Part shown: one piece after another, positions 26,257 to 35,729 of the stretch
Position numbering within the stretch: the first letter of the stretch is position 1
Layout of the letters: every line of letters starts with the position of its first letter
NCBI RefSeq assembly: GCF_003313505.1
Contig: NZ_QMHO01000002.1
Span: 501,976-565,975 of the forward strand
DNA from: Pedobacter nanyangensis
GTDB taxonomy: Bacteria; Bacteroidota; Bacteroidia; Sphingobacteriales; Sphingobacteriaceae
DNA: 64,000 nt
Direction: 5' to 3'
Position numbers and translations under genes: made by a program
The notes under the pieces: generated by a model
Databases searched by the model: none
Told to the model about the DNA's origin: nothing
What the model saw: the letters and a program-made list of their open reading frames with translations, nothing else

Positions 26257-27807
26257 TTATTTTGCTTGATAAGCTCCTGGCGTAAATTTGCTTAGGTTTA
26301 TGTTGGTTCCATAGAAATCTTTTGAGCCTAAGTCGGGAAGCCAATAGTTACCTTTTATTTCGCTTTTGGCCAATGCCTTGTTTAAAATTGGACTGGTAGC
26401 TTTAAGCTTAAAACCTGTTGCAGAGGCAAAACCTTTACCGTAGTTCAATGGATTTACCAACTGCGGATCTGTAAAAATTCCCTGATCATCCTTTACATAA
26501 AACTTCTCGTAACCGAAATAAACATTCCCATTGAAAATGGCCGTTTGCCCTCCAGATTTCACCACCAATTCCCCCTGTCCCTCATGGTAAAAAATGTTGT
26601 TATAAAATTTAGAAGTGTTTAAGGCTTCATCGGCAATAACCACCGCCTCATGCGCCTTATTTAATACGATGGTATTGTTGTGCGCAATGGCCGTTCCCCT
26701 AACATGGTTTGCCCAAACCGGGAAATCGAATACATGCAATCCTTTTATACCATCGTTTACACTCACATTGTGTCTAATGATGGCATCTTCTGAAGTACTG
26801 GTAATGAGTACAAAACCACCTTCATTATCATGTGAATAGTTGTATTGGATCACGGTACGATAGGCATCTTCATCTGCATCAAACGCCTGCCCGTCTTTAC
26901 CACCTCTGGTGTGGTACACTTCGTTGTATTGAAAAATGGTTTCATCGGTACTGCGGCACCATAAGGCTACTCCATATCTTACCAATTCCTCATCAGCATG
27001 GTGTGTTTCCCACACTTCGTTATGCTCTACCAGTGCTCGGTAAGTGTATCTCACAATCACACCGTCGCCAGCACAATGATGGATTTTATTTCTTCTGATC
27101 ACCAAATTGGTGATAGGCCTGTTACCTTTCACCGCTTTTTTGCCATCGGTTAAATTGGTGAAAATACCCAAACGCACCACATTGGCAATCTCACAATCTT
27201 CAATCAGGATATCATCAAATTTGCTTTCGGCATTGCCGATAATTCCAATACCACCGGTGTTCTTTCCTTTCATTTCGAAAGAGTAGTCGCCCATAACGTC
27301 GTGGATGTAGAGGTTTTTGAGGTGGATATGCTTTCTCGAAGCGCCATTATCTTTCACCAGTACTCCCAATCTACTTCCAATAGTGGTTGCGTTATTGGTG
27401 ATTTCCAAGTGATTAACCTCCCAATAGTCTACATCTTCTAATTTTAATACTTCTGATACCTTTCCTTCTCCGTCCAGCAAAGCTTTTTTTGTGCCGCTAT
27501 AAACGGAAACCACAATGGGATTGGCCGCATCGCCAGATCCTTTTGGAATTAACTGCCCCGCCCAACGATCGCCGGATTTAAAAAGTAGCGAATCACCGGC
27601 CATAAACTGGTAAGCATTTACCTTTTGTAGCGATTTCCATGCTTTTGCAGGTGTTTTTCCATTATTACTATCGTCACCATTTCTGGCATCCACATAAAAA
27701 GTACTTCCCTTTCTTTGGTTTGGGGCCGCTGGTGTATTTGCTTTTTTACAGGCGAAGGCCGAGAACTGGATGCAAAGAAATAAGAGCGTAAATGTTTTGA
27801 TCTTCAT
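26257..27807 (-). CDS. Right-handed parallel beta-helix lipoprotein
   Basis: The 516-residue lipoprotein has lipobox FSAFAC (C20). The mature part starts STFYVDARNGDDSNNGKTP, the standard opening of secreted beta-helix proteins, and then shows ~10 turns with N-x-I/L-x-x-N/H ladders (HHCAGDGVIVRYT, YNYSHDNEGGFVLIT). Polysaccharide lyases of PL6-like and several GH families share the fold. A possible acidic/basic active site (YNEVYHTRGGKDGQAFDADEDA) is visible but not assignable. This is the best candidate for the operon's polymer-cutting enzyme, since no other endo-enzyme is encoded. Confidence 0.75.
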   Translation of the reverse strand: MKIKTFTLLFLCIQFSAFACKKANTPAAPNQRKGSTFYVDARNGDDSNNGKTPAKAWKSLQKVNAYQFMAGDSLLFKSGDRWAGQLIPKGSGDAANPIVVSVYSGTKKALLDGEGKVSEVLKLEDVDYWEVNHLEITNNATTIGSRLGVLVKDNGASRKHIHLKNLYIHDVMGDYSFEMKGKNTGGIGIIGNAESKFDDILIEDCEIANVVRLGIFTNLTDGKKAVKGNRPITNLVIRRNKIHHCAGDGVIVRYTYRALVEHNEVWETHHADEELVRYGVALWCRSTDETIFQYNEVYHTRGGKDGQAFDADEDAYRTVIQYNYSHDNEGGFVLITSTSEDAIIRHNVSVNDGIKGLHVFDFPVWANHVRGTAIAHNNTIVLNKAHEAVVIADEALNTSKFYNNIFYHEGQGELVVKSGGQTAIFNGNVYFGYEKFYVKDDQGIFTDPQLVNPLNYGKGFASATGFKLKATSPILNKALAKSEIKGNYWLPDLGSKDFYGTNINLSKFTPGAYQAK

Positions 27808-27808
27808 T

Positions 27809-29302
27809 TTATTGGATGTTTACGGTAATTTTAAGTGGCGTATTGTAAAAACCGCCATTGTTGTCTTTGGCCTCTACGATGATTTCATCTGTATTTCCAC
27901 TTCCGGAGTACAGGTATTTGATCGAACCATTCACCAAGTCGGTTTGTGAAAAGCTAGCGTTAACAGGCAATGGGATACCATATTTCACCAAATAACCGTT
28001 AGTAGGTATCTGATTAATGATATAGCTGATATTTTTGTCATCAGCGCCATTCATTTTGAGCTGCGTAGTGCTAAGTTTAGCAAAACCATCTTTTGCCGAA
28101 ACATTAAGGGCGGCCGCATTTCCAAAAGTTAAAATGGTGGCTGGCGGACTTGAGATACTTAAATAAGCCTTGAATTTTCCTGAATCGAACTCCCTAGGAT
28201 AGATTTTCACGAAGTTATCGTTATTGTGATTCATCAAAATATTCAGGAATGTTTTATTGCTGCCATACAGCTGGCTCACCAATGAAGTTACATCCATGGT
28301 GATCCAACCAGTTTGCCCGGCGGCCAACGAAACATTGGCTAAACTCACCCTATCATAAGTAGGTGCGGTTGTCCAGGTCACTGTAGTTTCATCAAAATTG
28401 GTATCAGCACCTGCGTAAGCGGTTAACGATGAAGCCAGACCAGTAAAATACACGTAAAAGTTGATTTTAGCCAATCCAATTTTGTTTCCAAAACTAGGTG
28501 TGGTCAACGGAAATTGGAATAGCCCCATCCTATCTACAGAAACATCTTTACCGTTCGAATTCTTCATATCAATACTGGTAGCATTGTTAAAGTTCTTGTT
28601 CCTGTTTGCGGTACCATTCTGGATAAAAAGATCCTTGGTTACATGAATGATATCAGTTTGCGCACCTACCGAGCCCGAGGGAGCATCAGGTACCGCATCT
28701 TTCAATTTATAAAAGGTGAACTGGTCTGTAACGTGTGCAATACCATTTTTGAATTCCAAATTCTGGCTTCTAATGGTTGAAGGCGGCGAAGTTAAATCGG
28801 TAGAATTGTTGGCCGTAAGCACATATTCGTTTGAGCTGGTTGCACTTCTGGTGTAATAAATAAAGCTTCCGTTTATAGTTTCAAACTTTCTGGTTTCGCC
28901 AATGGCCAAATCAAATGAACGTAACCTGCCTTTAAATATCTGATCAGACAAAATGTTGCGAAGTACGATGCTTGGCACGTCGTTAAGGTTGGTATATCCC
29001 AAACTACTAACCATATTGTTCACTGCCTGGTTGGTTAAAAACAATACGGTGTAGTTTTCTGGTTGGTTTAAAAACTCCGTTAATCCAGCTTTTTTAACTA
29101 CTTCTGCATAAAGATTCAAGTTGGTTAGGTCTGAGCTATGATCTATTTTAAGGAAATCGGCAAAGGTCATTCCTTTTAAATTGGCACCTGCATCCACCGC
29201 TTGTGGCTGTTCGTTTTTCAGGAACTCTAACTTGCCACAACTTAAGCCAGTGCAAGCTAAAGCAATAGCTAAAGATTTAATGATGATTAATTTCTTATTC
29301 AT
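27809..29302 (-). CDS. Surface lipoprotein with fasciclin, DNRLRE and CSPG-like domains
   Basis: The 497-residue lipoprotein has C22 as the acyl site (CTGLSC). Residues ~45-205 are a fasciclin (FAS1) domain (MTFADFLKIDHS, YTVLFLTNQAVNNM, GIAHVTDQF). Residues ~215-390 are a DNRLRE-type beta domain (VDRMGLFQFPL, DETTVTWTTAP, GWITMDVTSLV). Residues ~395-497 resemble a cadherin-like CSPG repeat (INQIPTNGYLVKYG, FSQTDLVNGSIKYLYSG). It follows SusD directly, the position of surface glycan-binding proteins, and is probably that. Glycan binding itself is inferred. Confidence 0.72.
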   Translation of the reverse strand: MNKKLIIIKSLAIALACTGLSCGKLEFLKNEQPQAVDAGANLKGMTFADFLKIDHSSDLTNLNLYAEVVKKAGLTEFLNQPENYTVLFLTNQAVNNMVSSLGYTNLNDVPSIVLRNILSDQIFKGRLRSFDLAIGETRKFETINGSFIYYTRSATSSNEYVLTANNSTDLTSPPSTIRSQNLEFKNGIAHVTDQFTFYKLKDAVPDAPSGSVGAQTDIIHVTKDLFIQNGTANRNKNFNNATSIDMKNSNGKDVSVDRMGLFQFPLTTPSFGNKIGLAKINFYVYFTGLASSLTAYAGADTNFDETTVTWTTAPTYDRVSLANVSLAAGQTGWITMDVTSLVSQLYGSNKTFLNILMNHNNDNFVKIYPREFDSGKFKAYLSISSPPATILTFGNAAALNVSAKDGFAKLSTTQLKMNGADDKNISYIINQIPTNGYLVKYGIPLPVNASFSQTDLVNGSIKYLYSGSGNTDEIIVEAKDNNGGFYNTPLKITVNIQ

Positions 29303-29317
29303 AACAAGTTTGATTAA

Positions 29318-30742
29318 TTATTGATAGTATGAATTTTGTTTCAACAAGGGGTTTAACCTGATTTCGTTCAAGAAAATTGGCCACACGTAGTTGTCTTCGT
29401 TGTTTAAACCATTGATGGGCTGCATTACGCTGATGGCTTTGCCGGTTCTCACTAAATCGAACCAACGCTTGCCCTCAAAGCAAAGCTCTTTTGAACGTTC
29501 GTTCAAGATAATATCCTCCACTTGGCTCTTGTTCAGCCCACTATAATCGGAAGGCAATAAACCAGTTTCACCTGCCCTTACCTTCATTTGGTTTACAATG
29601 GCAATGGCCTCTGCAGGTCTGTTCAATTGGTTTAAAGCTTCTGCACGCAATAATAGGATATCAGAAAGACGGTACATGATGATATTCTTATCGTCCATTG
29701 TACTTCTTACAAAGTTGGTTTTATCGAAAAACTTGGTGATGTCCCTACGTTCGTTATAGCTGATGGTTGCGCGTTTATCACTGGGCGAAAACTTGGTCAT
29801 TAGCGGTACACTCACCTGAAATGCCGGTTGAAACCCTATATCGCCGTAAACCTGAATATAGAAAGACCTGGCACCACGTTCGGCAAAGTTAAAATCGATC
29901 TCAAAAATACTTTCCGTAGAAAAACCGTGTGTAAACTGCCTGGCATAGGTGGTGTTTTCCAGTGCCGTAGCATCCGTTAGGGACGTTAGGGAATAATTAG
30001 CGGTATTGTTTAAAATCCGTTGCGAAGCGGTTAAGGCTTTTTCATATTGATGGCGCCACATATACAGATCGGTGTAAATAGCATTTACGGCACCAGCAGT
30101 TAGCAAAGCCTTGGTAGTTTGCGACGGCGAGTAGCTGGTAGGCAATAAAACGGCTGCACTATCCAAATCTAACTCTATACGGTTGTAAACCTTAGCCGTA
30201 TCCGATCTTTCTACATAGTAGTTCTCTGTAGCATCTTTTAGCGGTTGGGTTACGATAGGCAATTCACCCCAAATCCTGGTCATGTTAAAATAGCAAAGCG
30301 CCCTTAAGGCATAGGCTTGGCCCAGGGTTTGGTTGTATTCGGCGGTTTTATTAGCATAAAGGCCTTTTTGGCTCATTAACCTCACATTTTTAATGATCAG
30401 GTTACTTTGATTTACCACGGCATACAACTGGCTCCAATTGGTAATTCTTAAGCTGGGATTTACATTATTGGTTAGCAAGTTTAACGATTCGGTATTTAGC
30501 GAAGTTAGATTTTGCGCTACGTTATCGGCCCTAGCTTCGCCATAAAAAACACCTTCGGGACCCATGGCGGCCTGTAGCAATGTATATGCGCCATTTAGTG
30601 CCGCAGTAGCCTGCGATGTTTCTTTCCAGAAATTTGCGTCTGCATATTCTGTAATGGGGTTAAGCTCCAAAGCTTTTTTACAAGCAGAAAGCCCCAAAAC
30701 CAGTAATAGCATATATGTAAATAGTGTTTTTTGATTTTTCAT
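29318..30742 (-). CDS. SusD/RagB family nutrient-binding lipoprotein
   Basis: The 474-residue product has lipobox LSAC (C21) and the typical SusD opening KKALELNPITEYADANFW. TPR-like helices of the family follow (YAVVNQSNLIIKNVR, LGQAYALRALCYFNMTRIWG), and the closing SusD motif NERSKELCFEGKRWFDLVRTG is present. SusD lids the SusC barrel and delivers oligosaccharides. It is 4 bp after its SusC gene. The length is short but within the family range (~450-600). Confidence 0.93.
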   Translation of the reverse strand: MKNQKTLFTYMLLLVLGLSACKKALELNPITEYADANFWKETSQATAALNGAYTLLQAAMGPEGVFYGEARADNVAQNLTSLNTESLNLLTNNVNPSLRITNWSQLYAVVNQSNLIIKNVRLMSQKGLYANKTAEYNQTLGQAYALRALCYFNMTRIWGELPIVTQPLKDATENYYVERSDTAKVYNRIELDLDSAAVLLPTSYSPSQTTKALLTAGAVNAIYTDLYMWRHQYEKALTASQRILNNTANYSLTSLTDATALENTTYARQFTHGFSTESIFEIDFNFAERGARSFYIQVYGDIGFQPAFQVSVPLMTKFSPSDKRATISYNERRDITKFFDKTNFVRSTMDDKNIIMYRLSDILLLRAEALNQLNRPAEAIAIVNQMKVRAGETGLLPSDYSGLNKSQVEDIILNERSKELCFEGKRWFDLVRTGKAISVMQPINGLNNEDNYVWPIFLNEIRLNPLLKQNSYYQ

Positions 30743-30746
30743 AGCA

Positions 30747-33700
30747 CTATAAATTAATGTTTAAAGAAAAGTTATACGACCTTGTTCGTGGAAATGCGCC
30801 TCGGTCTACCCCACCCGCTAACGAATTGGTAGAGGAGCTAACCTCTGGATCATAACCCGAATATGAACCCAATGTGAACAAATTAGAAACGCTAAAACCT
30901 ACGCTTGCTCCCGACAGCCTCACTTTTGATAGAATGTTTTTGGGCAACCTGTAGCTCAGTGCAATGTTTTGCAATCTGATAAATGAGGCATCTTCTACAA
31001 AGTGATCCGAAACGGCGTAATTTAACATGGGATCGGTTTTTACCAACCTCGGAATGTCGGTTACATCTCCTTGGTTTCGCCATCTTCTTAACTGGTCAGT
31101 AGAGAAATTTTGGTCTATTGGCGAAGAATCTAAGCTTCTTTTTAATTCATTAAATACATCGGCACCAAAACTATAGGTAAACAAGAAACTAAGGCTGAAA
31201 TTCTTGTAGCTGAACTCATTGAACAATCCACCTGTAAAATCAGGATTTGGATCACCTATAATCTGCAAATCGTCGTCGTTGATGATACCATCGCCGTTAA
31301 GATCTTGCCAAATCATATCACCACCTTTATATACCTTACCATTTGCCGATCCTTGTCTGTAGGGAATCACCACGCCCGTATTTTCGTCCCTTTTATATAC
31401 ATTATCTTCGTCCCTGGCATAAACTCCCAGTTTCTTCAAACCATAAAATACCCCCACAGGCTGACCAACCCTAGCCATGTTAAACAAGTTTGGCCGGTAA
31501 TCCTGTCCATCTGGCAAGGAAAGGATTTTGTTGCGATTGTAAGCGAAAGTAAAGGTGGATGACCATTTAAACGGCGCTACAATATTTACGCTGGTTAGCG
31601 TAGCCTCAAAACCTTTGTTCTGTAACGAACCGAAGTTGCCTGGCACCGTGGTTACGCCGGTGGTACCGGGAACAGTTACATCAAACAACAAATCTTTTGT
31701 TTTTTTCAGGTAAACATCGCCCACAAAGCTCAACCTGTTTTTGAAAAAAGATAGCTCCAAACCTAAATTGCTGTGTTGTGTTGATTCCCATTTTAGAGAT
31801 GGGTTTGGAATGCCTGACAAAATCACGGCATTTTGCCCCAAGTAAGAGCCATTATTGAGGTAACCTCCTTGTCCTGCGTAGTTACCAATCGACTGATTTC
31901 CAGTAACACCAAAACTGGCACGTAACTTACCTTCATCCAGGAATTGGAACTTTTTGAAATAAGACTCTTCGCTAAATCTCCATCCTGCGGAAACTGCCGG
32001 AAAGTAGCCAAACCTGTTATTGGAACCAAAGCGGGAGGAACCGTCTCGCCTGATCAGTGCCGAAAACAAGTATTTACCTTTGAAATCGTAGTTGGCCCTG
32101 GCAAAAAAGGAAAGCAGTGCATTTTGTGAAATATTTTGTACGTAAGTTGACAGCACCGAGGCTGCACCTACATTGGTCAATTGCGCATCTGGCAATCCCC
32201 TACCTACCAAATCAAGGTTGTCCCTATTGAATTTCTGATAGGATTGTCCCAATAGGAAATTAAAGGTATGATTGTTTTTTAGCGTTAATTTATAGGTTAA
32301 CGTATTTTCATTAATGAAAGAAGATGCCTTAGTGGTTTGCAGATACGAACTACTTAACTGTCCTTGCGGAAGCAAGCTTGTCGGTGTAAAATTAGATAGA
32401 TCGCTGTTTTCGTAGTCAAATCCAAAATTGGTGGTAAACCTAAGATCTTTGGCTATCCACACTTTAAATTCTTGGTTGCCAAACATCCTAAAACGCTTGA
32501 TCCTGTTAGCTGCCAGTTGGGCAATGGCCAAAGGATTTGGCTTGCTTCCCTCAAATAAAGGGATCAACTGTCCGGAGATGGGATCGTAAGGATTATAAAC
32601 AGGCATGGTACTTAGCGCCTGGAAAACCACGCTTTGCCCACTTAAACCAGTTAAAATCCTCGTATAATCTGTATTGGATAAGTTGAAAGACGAGCTTCCA
32701 GAAATGGTTTTGTTGAACGTGTAATAAACCTTTGCTGTGGCCGTAGCTTGTTCATAATCGGTTTCCTTAACTATTGGATTAAGGTTTTTGTAACCCGCAC
32801 TTAAATAATAGTTGATGGAATTGTCAGATGAACCACCACTTACACTTACATCATATTTCTGCTGAAGTGCTTGCCTGTACATGATCTCATGCCAATCGAT
32901 CGATTTGGAATAATAAGGGTGCAGCGAATCAATTACCGATGGTTTGGTGGTCATTTGCCCCGTACTGTTAAAAATAGCATCAATATAAGCGCTACGCCAT
33001 TGAGGTGCGTTTAGCACCCCTACCGTTCTGGTCAATTCAGCCAAACTGGTATTGGCCGAGAACCTTAAAGTGGGCTTTCTGGAATTTTTTCCAGATTTAG
33101 TGGTGATCAAAATTACCCCATTTGATGCCCTGGAGCCGTAAATAGAGGCCGTACCGTCTTTCAGAAAATCTATAGATTCGATATCTGCCGGATTAATATC
33201 GGCCAAGGGACTAAAGGTTGAGCCATCGTCGTTTAAGCCACCGGCATAAGTTTCTGTGTTGATAGGAACCCCATCTACAATGTACAAAGGTTGGCTGCTG
33301 CCATTTACCGAAGAAGCGCCCCTAATCCTAACCGTTGCCCCCGCTCCGGGCTCACCTGAATTTGAAGTAATCTGCAAACCAGCAATTTTCCCCTGCAAGC
33401 TGGTATTGATATCACCTAACGGATGGGTTTCCAACTGATCAGCCGATACCGAACCTACCGCACCGGTAACCTCTTTCTTTTTCTGGGTGCCGTAGCCTAC
33501 GGTGATATTTACCTCATTAAGGCTAACCGTTTCGGGCTGCAGGACAATTTGCAAATTATCACGGCCTTTTACCGCAACTGATTGAGATTTAAATCCGATG
33601 GATTTTACCAGCAATATGGGGTTATTGCCGCTTACGGGGATTTTAAACTTCCCCTCCTTATCGGTAACGACCGTTTTGCCAGTACTCACAGATGATATGG

Positions 33701-33848
33701 TGATTCCCGCCAAGGCATCGCCAGTGGTTTCGTGCTTTACAGTACCGGTAATGGTTTTGGTACTGTTTACCTGGGCAAACGCAATATTTTGCATTGCGAA
33801 AGCCAGGAGCACCGCAAAGAGCAACTGTTGATAGAATTTAATTCGCAT
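30747..33848 (-). CDS. SusC/RagA family TonB-linked outer-membrane transporter
   Basis: From ATG 33848 the product has 1033 residues and a signal peptide beginning MRIKFYQQLLFAV and ending NIAFAQ; a longer start at 33878 adds ten residues in front of the signal and is less likely. Domains: carboxypeptidase-like beta domain (~25-110), TonB-linked plug with VGYGTQKKKEVTGAV and LYIVDGVPI, SusC signature SIYGSRASNGVILITTKSGK, then the beta barrel ending FSLNINL. It imports the operon's oligosaccharide. It is the first gene of the operon and lies 115 bp from a LacI-type palindrome. Confidence 0.93.
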   Translation of the reverse strand: MRIKFYQQLLFAVLLAFAMQNIAFAQVNSTKTITGTVKHETTGDALAGITISSVSTGKTVVTDKEGKFKIPVSGNNPILLVKSIGFKSQSVAVKGRDNLQIVLQPETVSLNEVNITVGYGTQKKKEVTGAVGSVSADQLETHPLGDINTSLQGKIAGLQITSNSGEPGAGATVRIRGASSVNGSSQPLYIVDGVPINTETYAGGLNDDGSTFSPLADINPADIESIDFLKDGTASIYGSRASNGVILITTKSGKNSRKPTLRFSANTSLAELTRTVGVLNAPQWRSAYIDAIFNSTGQMTTKPSVIDSLHPYYSKSIDWHEIMYRQALQQKYDVSVSGGSSDNSINYYLSAGYKNLNPIVKETDYEQATATAKVYYTFNKTISGSSSFNLSNTDYTRILTGLSGQSVVFQALSTMPVYNPYDPISGQLIPLFEGSKPNPLAIAQLAANRIKRFRMFGNQEFKVWIAKDLRFTTNFGFDYENSDLSNFTPTSLLPQGQLSSSYLQTTKASSFINENTLTYKLTLKNNHTFNFLLGQSYQKFNRDNLDLVGRGLPDAQLTNVGAASVLSTYVQNISQNALLSFFARANYDFKGKYLFSALIRRDGSSRFGSNNRFGYFPAVSAGWRFSEESYFKKFQFLDEGKLRASFGVTGNQSIGNYAGQGGYLNNGSYLGQNAVILSGIPNPSLKWESTQHSNLGLELSFFKNRLSFVGDVYLKKTKDLLFDVTVPGTTGVTTVPGNFGSLQNKGFEATLTSVNIVAPFKWSSTFTFAYNRNKILSLPDGQDYRPNLFNMARVGQPVGVFYGLKKLGVYARDEDNVYKRDENTGVVIPYRQGSANGKVYKGGDMIWQDLNGDGIINDDDLQIIGDPNPDFTGGLFNEFSYKNFSLSFLFTYSFGADVFNELKRSLDSSPIDQNFSTDQLRRWRNQGDVTDIPRLVKTDPMLNYAVSDHFVEDASFIRLQNIALSYRLPKNILSKVRLSGASVGFSVSNLFTLGSYSGYDPEVSSSTNSLAGGVDRGAFPRTRSYNFSLNINL

Positions 33849-33962
33849 ATTCTTTTTTAAATAGTTTATAATAGACATTAGGTTGTTGAGGTTAAAGGTA
33901 CTGGTAGCGCATTATGGTTACAGGCTGAAAACGTCGAAAAAGCTTTAACAGCCAAAGAAATT

Positions 33963-33984
33963 TTTTCGTTAACGTAAACGAAAA
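33963..33984. promoter_or_regulatory. LacI-type operator candidate O1
   Basis: A nearly perfect palindrome is centred on CGTTAACGTAAACG with TTTT and AAAA flanks; only two positions, opposite each other, break the symmetry. It lies 115 bp upstream of the SusC start, in the position of a repressor or activator site. A related copy, O2, lies at 34284-34304 before the lacI-like gene. Confidence 0.6.
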
Positions 33985-34023
33985 ATGAAAATAAAATATT
34001 TGAACGGTTTTTAACATGGTTTA

Positions 34024-34179
34024 CTAACTAAAAAGTTTTGAAAAAATTGGCATGCCACAGCCCACTGCGATGATTTTACAGAAATACGGAATTTTATCTA
34101 TCATCAGTTTAGCTTGCATTTGCGGATCAATTTGATCGGGAAAATACTTATCGCTACTCCTATGGTAAACGACGGTCAT
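34024..34179 (-). CDS. Possible small protein in the operator region
   Basis: ATG at 34177-34179 opens a 51-codon frame ending TAG at 34024, starting MTVVYHRSSDKYFP and containing CKIIAVGCGMP. The codon use looks plausible and other frames here are closed by stops, but there is no clear ribosome site and no known family. It lies between the two LacI-type operators on the same strand as the operon. Could be a chance frame. Confidence 0.25.
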   Translation of the reverse strand: MTVVYHRSSDKYFPDQIDPQMQAKLMIDKIPYFCKIIAVGCGMPIFSKLFS

Positions 34180-34283
34180 CAATCCCAAAAAAACCTATCA
34201 GCCGGTTAATATTCATTTATTTAATTATACAATTAGGCATTGCCTGTTGTACATACAAAATTGAGAGTACAGTTATATTTGGT

Positions 34284-34304
34284 TAACGGTAACGTACACG
34301 AAAA
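34284..34304. promoter_or_regulatory. LacI-type operator candidate O2
   Basis: CGGTAACGTACACGAAAA matches O1 (CGTTAACGTAAACGAAAA) at all but two bases. It lies 73 bp downstream of the stop codon of the lacI-like gene, between that gene and the SusC operon, so the regulator probably acts on this intergenic promoter. That the sites are bound by this regulator is inference from proximity and LacI-family symmetry. Confidence 0.5.
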
Positions 34305-34376
34305 TAGTAATTATTATTCTACTTCCAAATTTTTGGTGATTTTTTTGCTCTACGGAAAATTCGCAAGTAACGGCTA

Positions 34377-35438
34377 TCAGTTGCTGTAATACTGATAATT
34401 CTCTCGGGTGATGATGTCAATTGGCATAAACTGCTCTTTTTCGATGTGAGTATTTAATACCAGATGATAGTATAGGCTCATCACACCTCTATAGCCCTGT
34501 TCCTGTGGTTTTTGGCAAATCAGAAAATCAATGGTTTTATTTCTGAGGTAATGGATATTGTCTTCCAAAAAGTCGTAACCGATCAGTTTAATGCCTTCCA
34601 CTTTATGCTCTTCAAAATATTTGGCTACGGTAGCTACGCGTGAGTTGGTAACAAACACAATATTATAGTCATCCTGCTTTAACTGATCAGAAAGTTTTTG
34701 TTTAATGTGGGGATAATCGGTTTGTCGGATATCTATTTTAGTGAGCTTATTGGTACTTCCGTGCTGTTCAAAATAATTCCTAAAGCCCTCTTCTTTTCGC
34801 AACAGGTGGTGGTGCAGATCGATTTCCTTAGAGATGTTCACGATCAGCGTTTTTTTATCTACTGGTGAAAGATAATGAACGATATGGGCCGACAAATAGC
34901 CACTTTGATATAGGTTAGGACCGATGTAACACAAATTATTATACCCTGGGATATCCGAATTAATGAAAACCAAAGGAATTTTTTTATGGTTACACAGCTC
35001 TATGAAAGCAATGCTTTCTTCCTCAAACATTGGCGCCATCAATATGCCATCAAATTCGCCGACTGCTATTTTTGAGGCGCTATCGCTAAAACTCTCCTTA
35101 TTATTCTGATCAAAGAAAAATGTAACCACTTCTATACCAAAATCCTTGATTTCATTTGCGGCTTGTTTGATGCCGTGTAAAGGGGCTTCCCAATAGGTGG
35201 TTTCGTCGGATACCTGGGGAATCAGCGTGGCAAATCTTAGTTTTTTCTTAGAAGCAAGCCGTCTGGCGAAGATATTGGGCTGATAGTCCAACTCTTGGAT
35301 TATCTTCAGGATTTTGGCCTTGGTTTTTTCGGAAACACCCACCCTATTGTTCAATACCCTATCTACAGTTCCGATAGACACATTGGCCAATCGGGCTATT
35401 TCCTTAACGCCTACAGTTCCTGAATTCTTCTTTTCCAT
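34377..35438 (-). CDS. LacI-family transcriptional regulator
   Basis: The 353-residue product has a LacI helix-turn-helix at ~10-35 (VKEIARLANVSIGTVDRVLNNR) and hinge helix ...YQPNIFARRLASKKK. Residues ~65-350 are a periplasmic-binding-protein-like ligand domain, closer to the sugar-binding type I class (FATLIPQ, VVTFFFDQNN, GILMAPMFEEES). It is upstream of and co-oriented with the SusC operon; two matching palindromes lie between. It likely controls the amino-sugar operon in response to an oligosaccharide or phosphosugar. Confidence 0.88.
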   Translation of the reverse strand: MEKKNSGTVGVKEIARLANVSIGTVDRVLNNRVGVSEKTKAKILKIIQELDYQPNIFARRLASKKKLRFATLIPQVSDETTYWEAPLHGIKQAANEIKDFGIEVVTFFFDQNNKESFSDSASKIAVGEFDGILMAPMFEEESIAFIELCNHKKIPLVFINSDIPGYNNLCYIGPNLYQSGYLSAHIVHYLSPVDKKTLIVNISKEIDLHHHLLRKEEGFRNYFEQHGSTNKLTKIDIRQTDYPHIKQKLSDQLKQDDYNIVFVTNSRVATVAKYFEEHKVEGIKLIGYDFLEDNIHYLRNKTIDFLICQKPQEQGYRGVMSLYYHLVLNTHIEKEQFMPIDIITRENYQYYSN

Positions 35439-35635
35439 TGTAACAAAACTAATAAAAGTTTATTTGAAGTATTTAGCGCCTGTTTAAATTTTATTCAAAG
35501 AAAATACACGAATGGCGGAAATATGGTTTCTAGTGAACTAAAGCCGCTTGCCAAACATTTTATGGCGAAAGAATCACGGTATTGAACAGGCCAGAAACGT
35601 TGCAGTTAAGGACGCTATTTTAAAGTTAAAGAGGA

Positions 35636-35699
35636 AAGACTTACGAAGTTTTGAGCGCCTCGTAAGTCTTATTAGCCCGTATCTCCAGGAAAACGGGCT
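35636..35699 (-). terminator. Double hairpin after the ribulokinase gene
   Basis: AAGACTTACGA (35636-35646) pairs perfectly with TCGTAAGTCTT (35660-35670), and AGCCCGT pairs with ACGGGCT at 35674-35699. On the minus strand the first stem is followed by TCCTCTTTAA. Together they likely end the isomerase-kinase transcript before the lacI-like gene. Confidence 0.65.
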
Positions 35700-35729
35700 T
35701 TAAACTCCTCTCACTTATTTATTTAACCA

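Noticed and set aside
15749..33848. Calling the operon a chitin-utilisation locus
   Set aside because: No GH18 or GH19 chitinase or chitin-binding module is encoded; only amino-sugar downstream steps are certain.
35636..35699. Double hairpin as an attenuator of the lacI-like gene
   Set aside because: It lies 198 bp before the lacI start and directly after the ribulokinase end, so termination of the preceding transcript is simpler.
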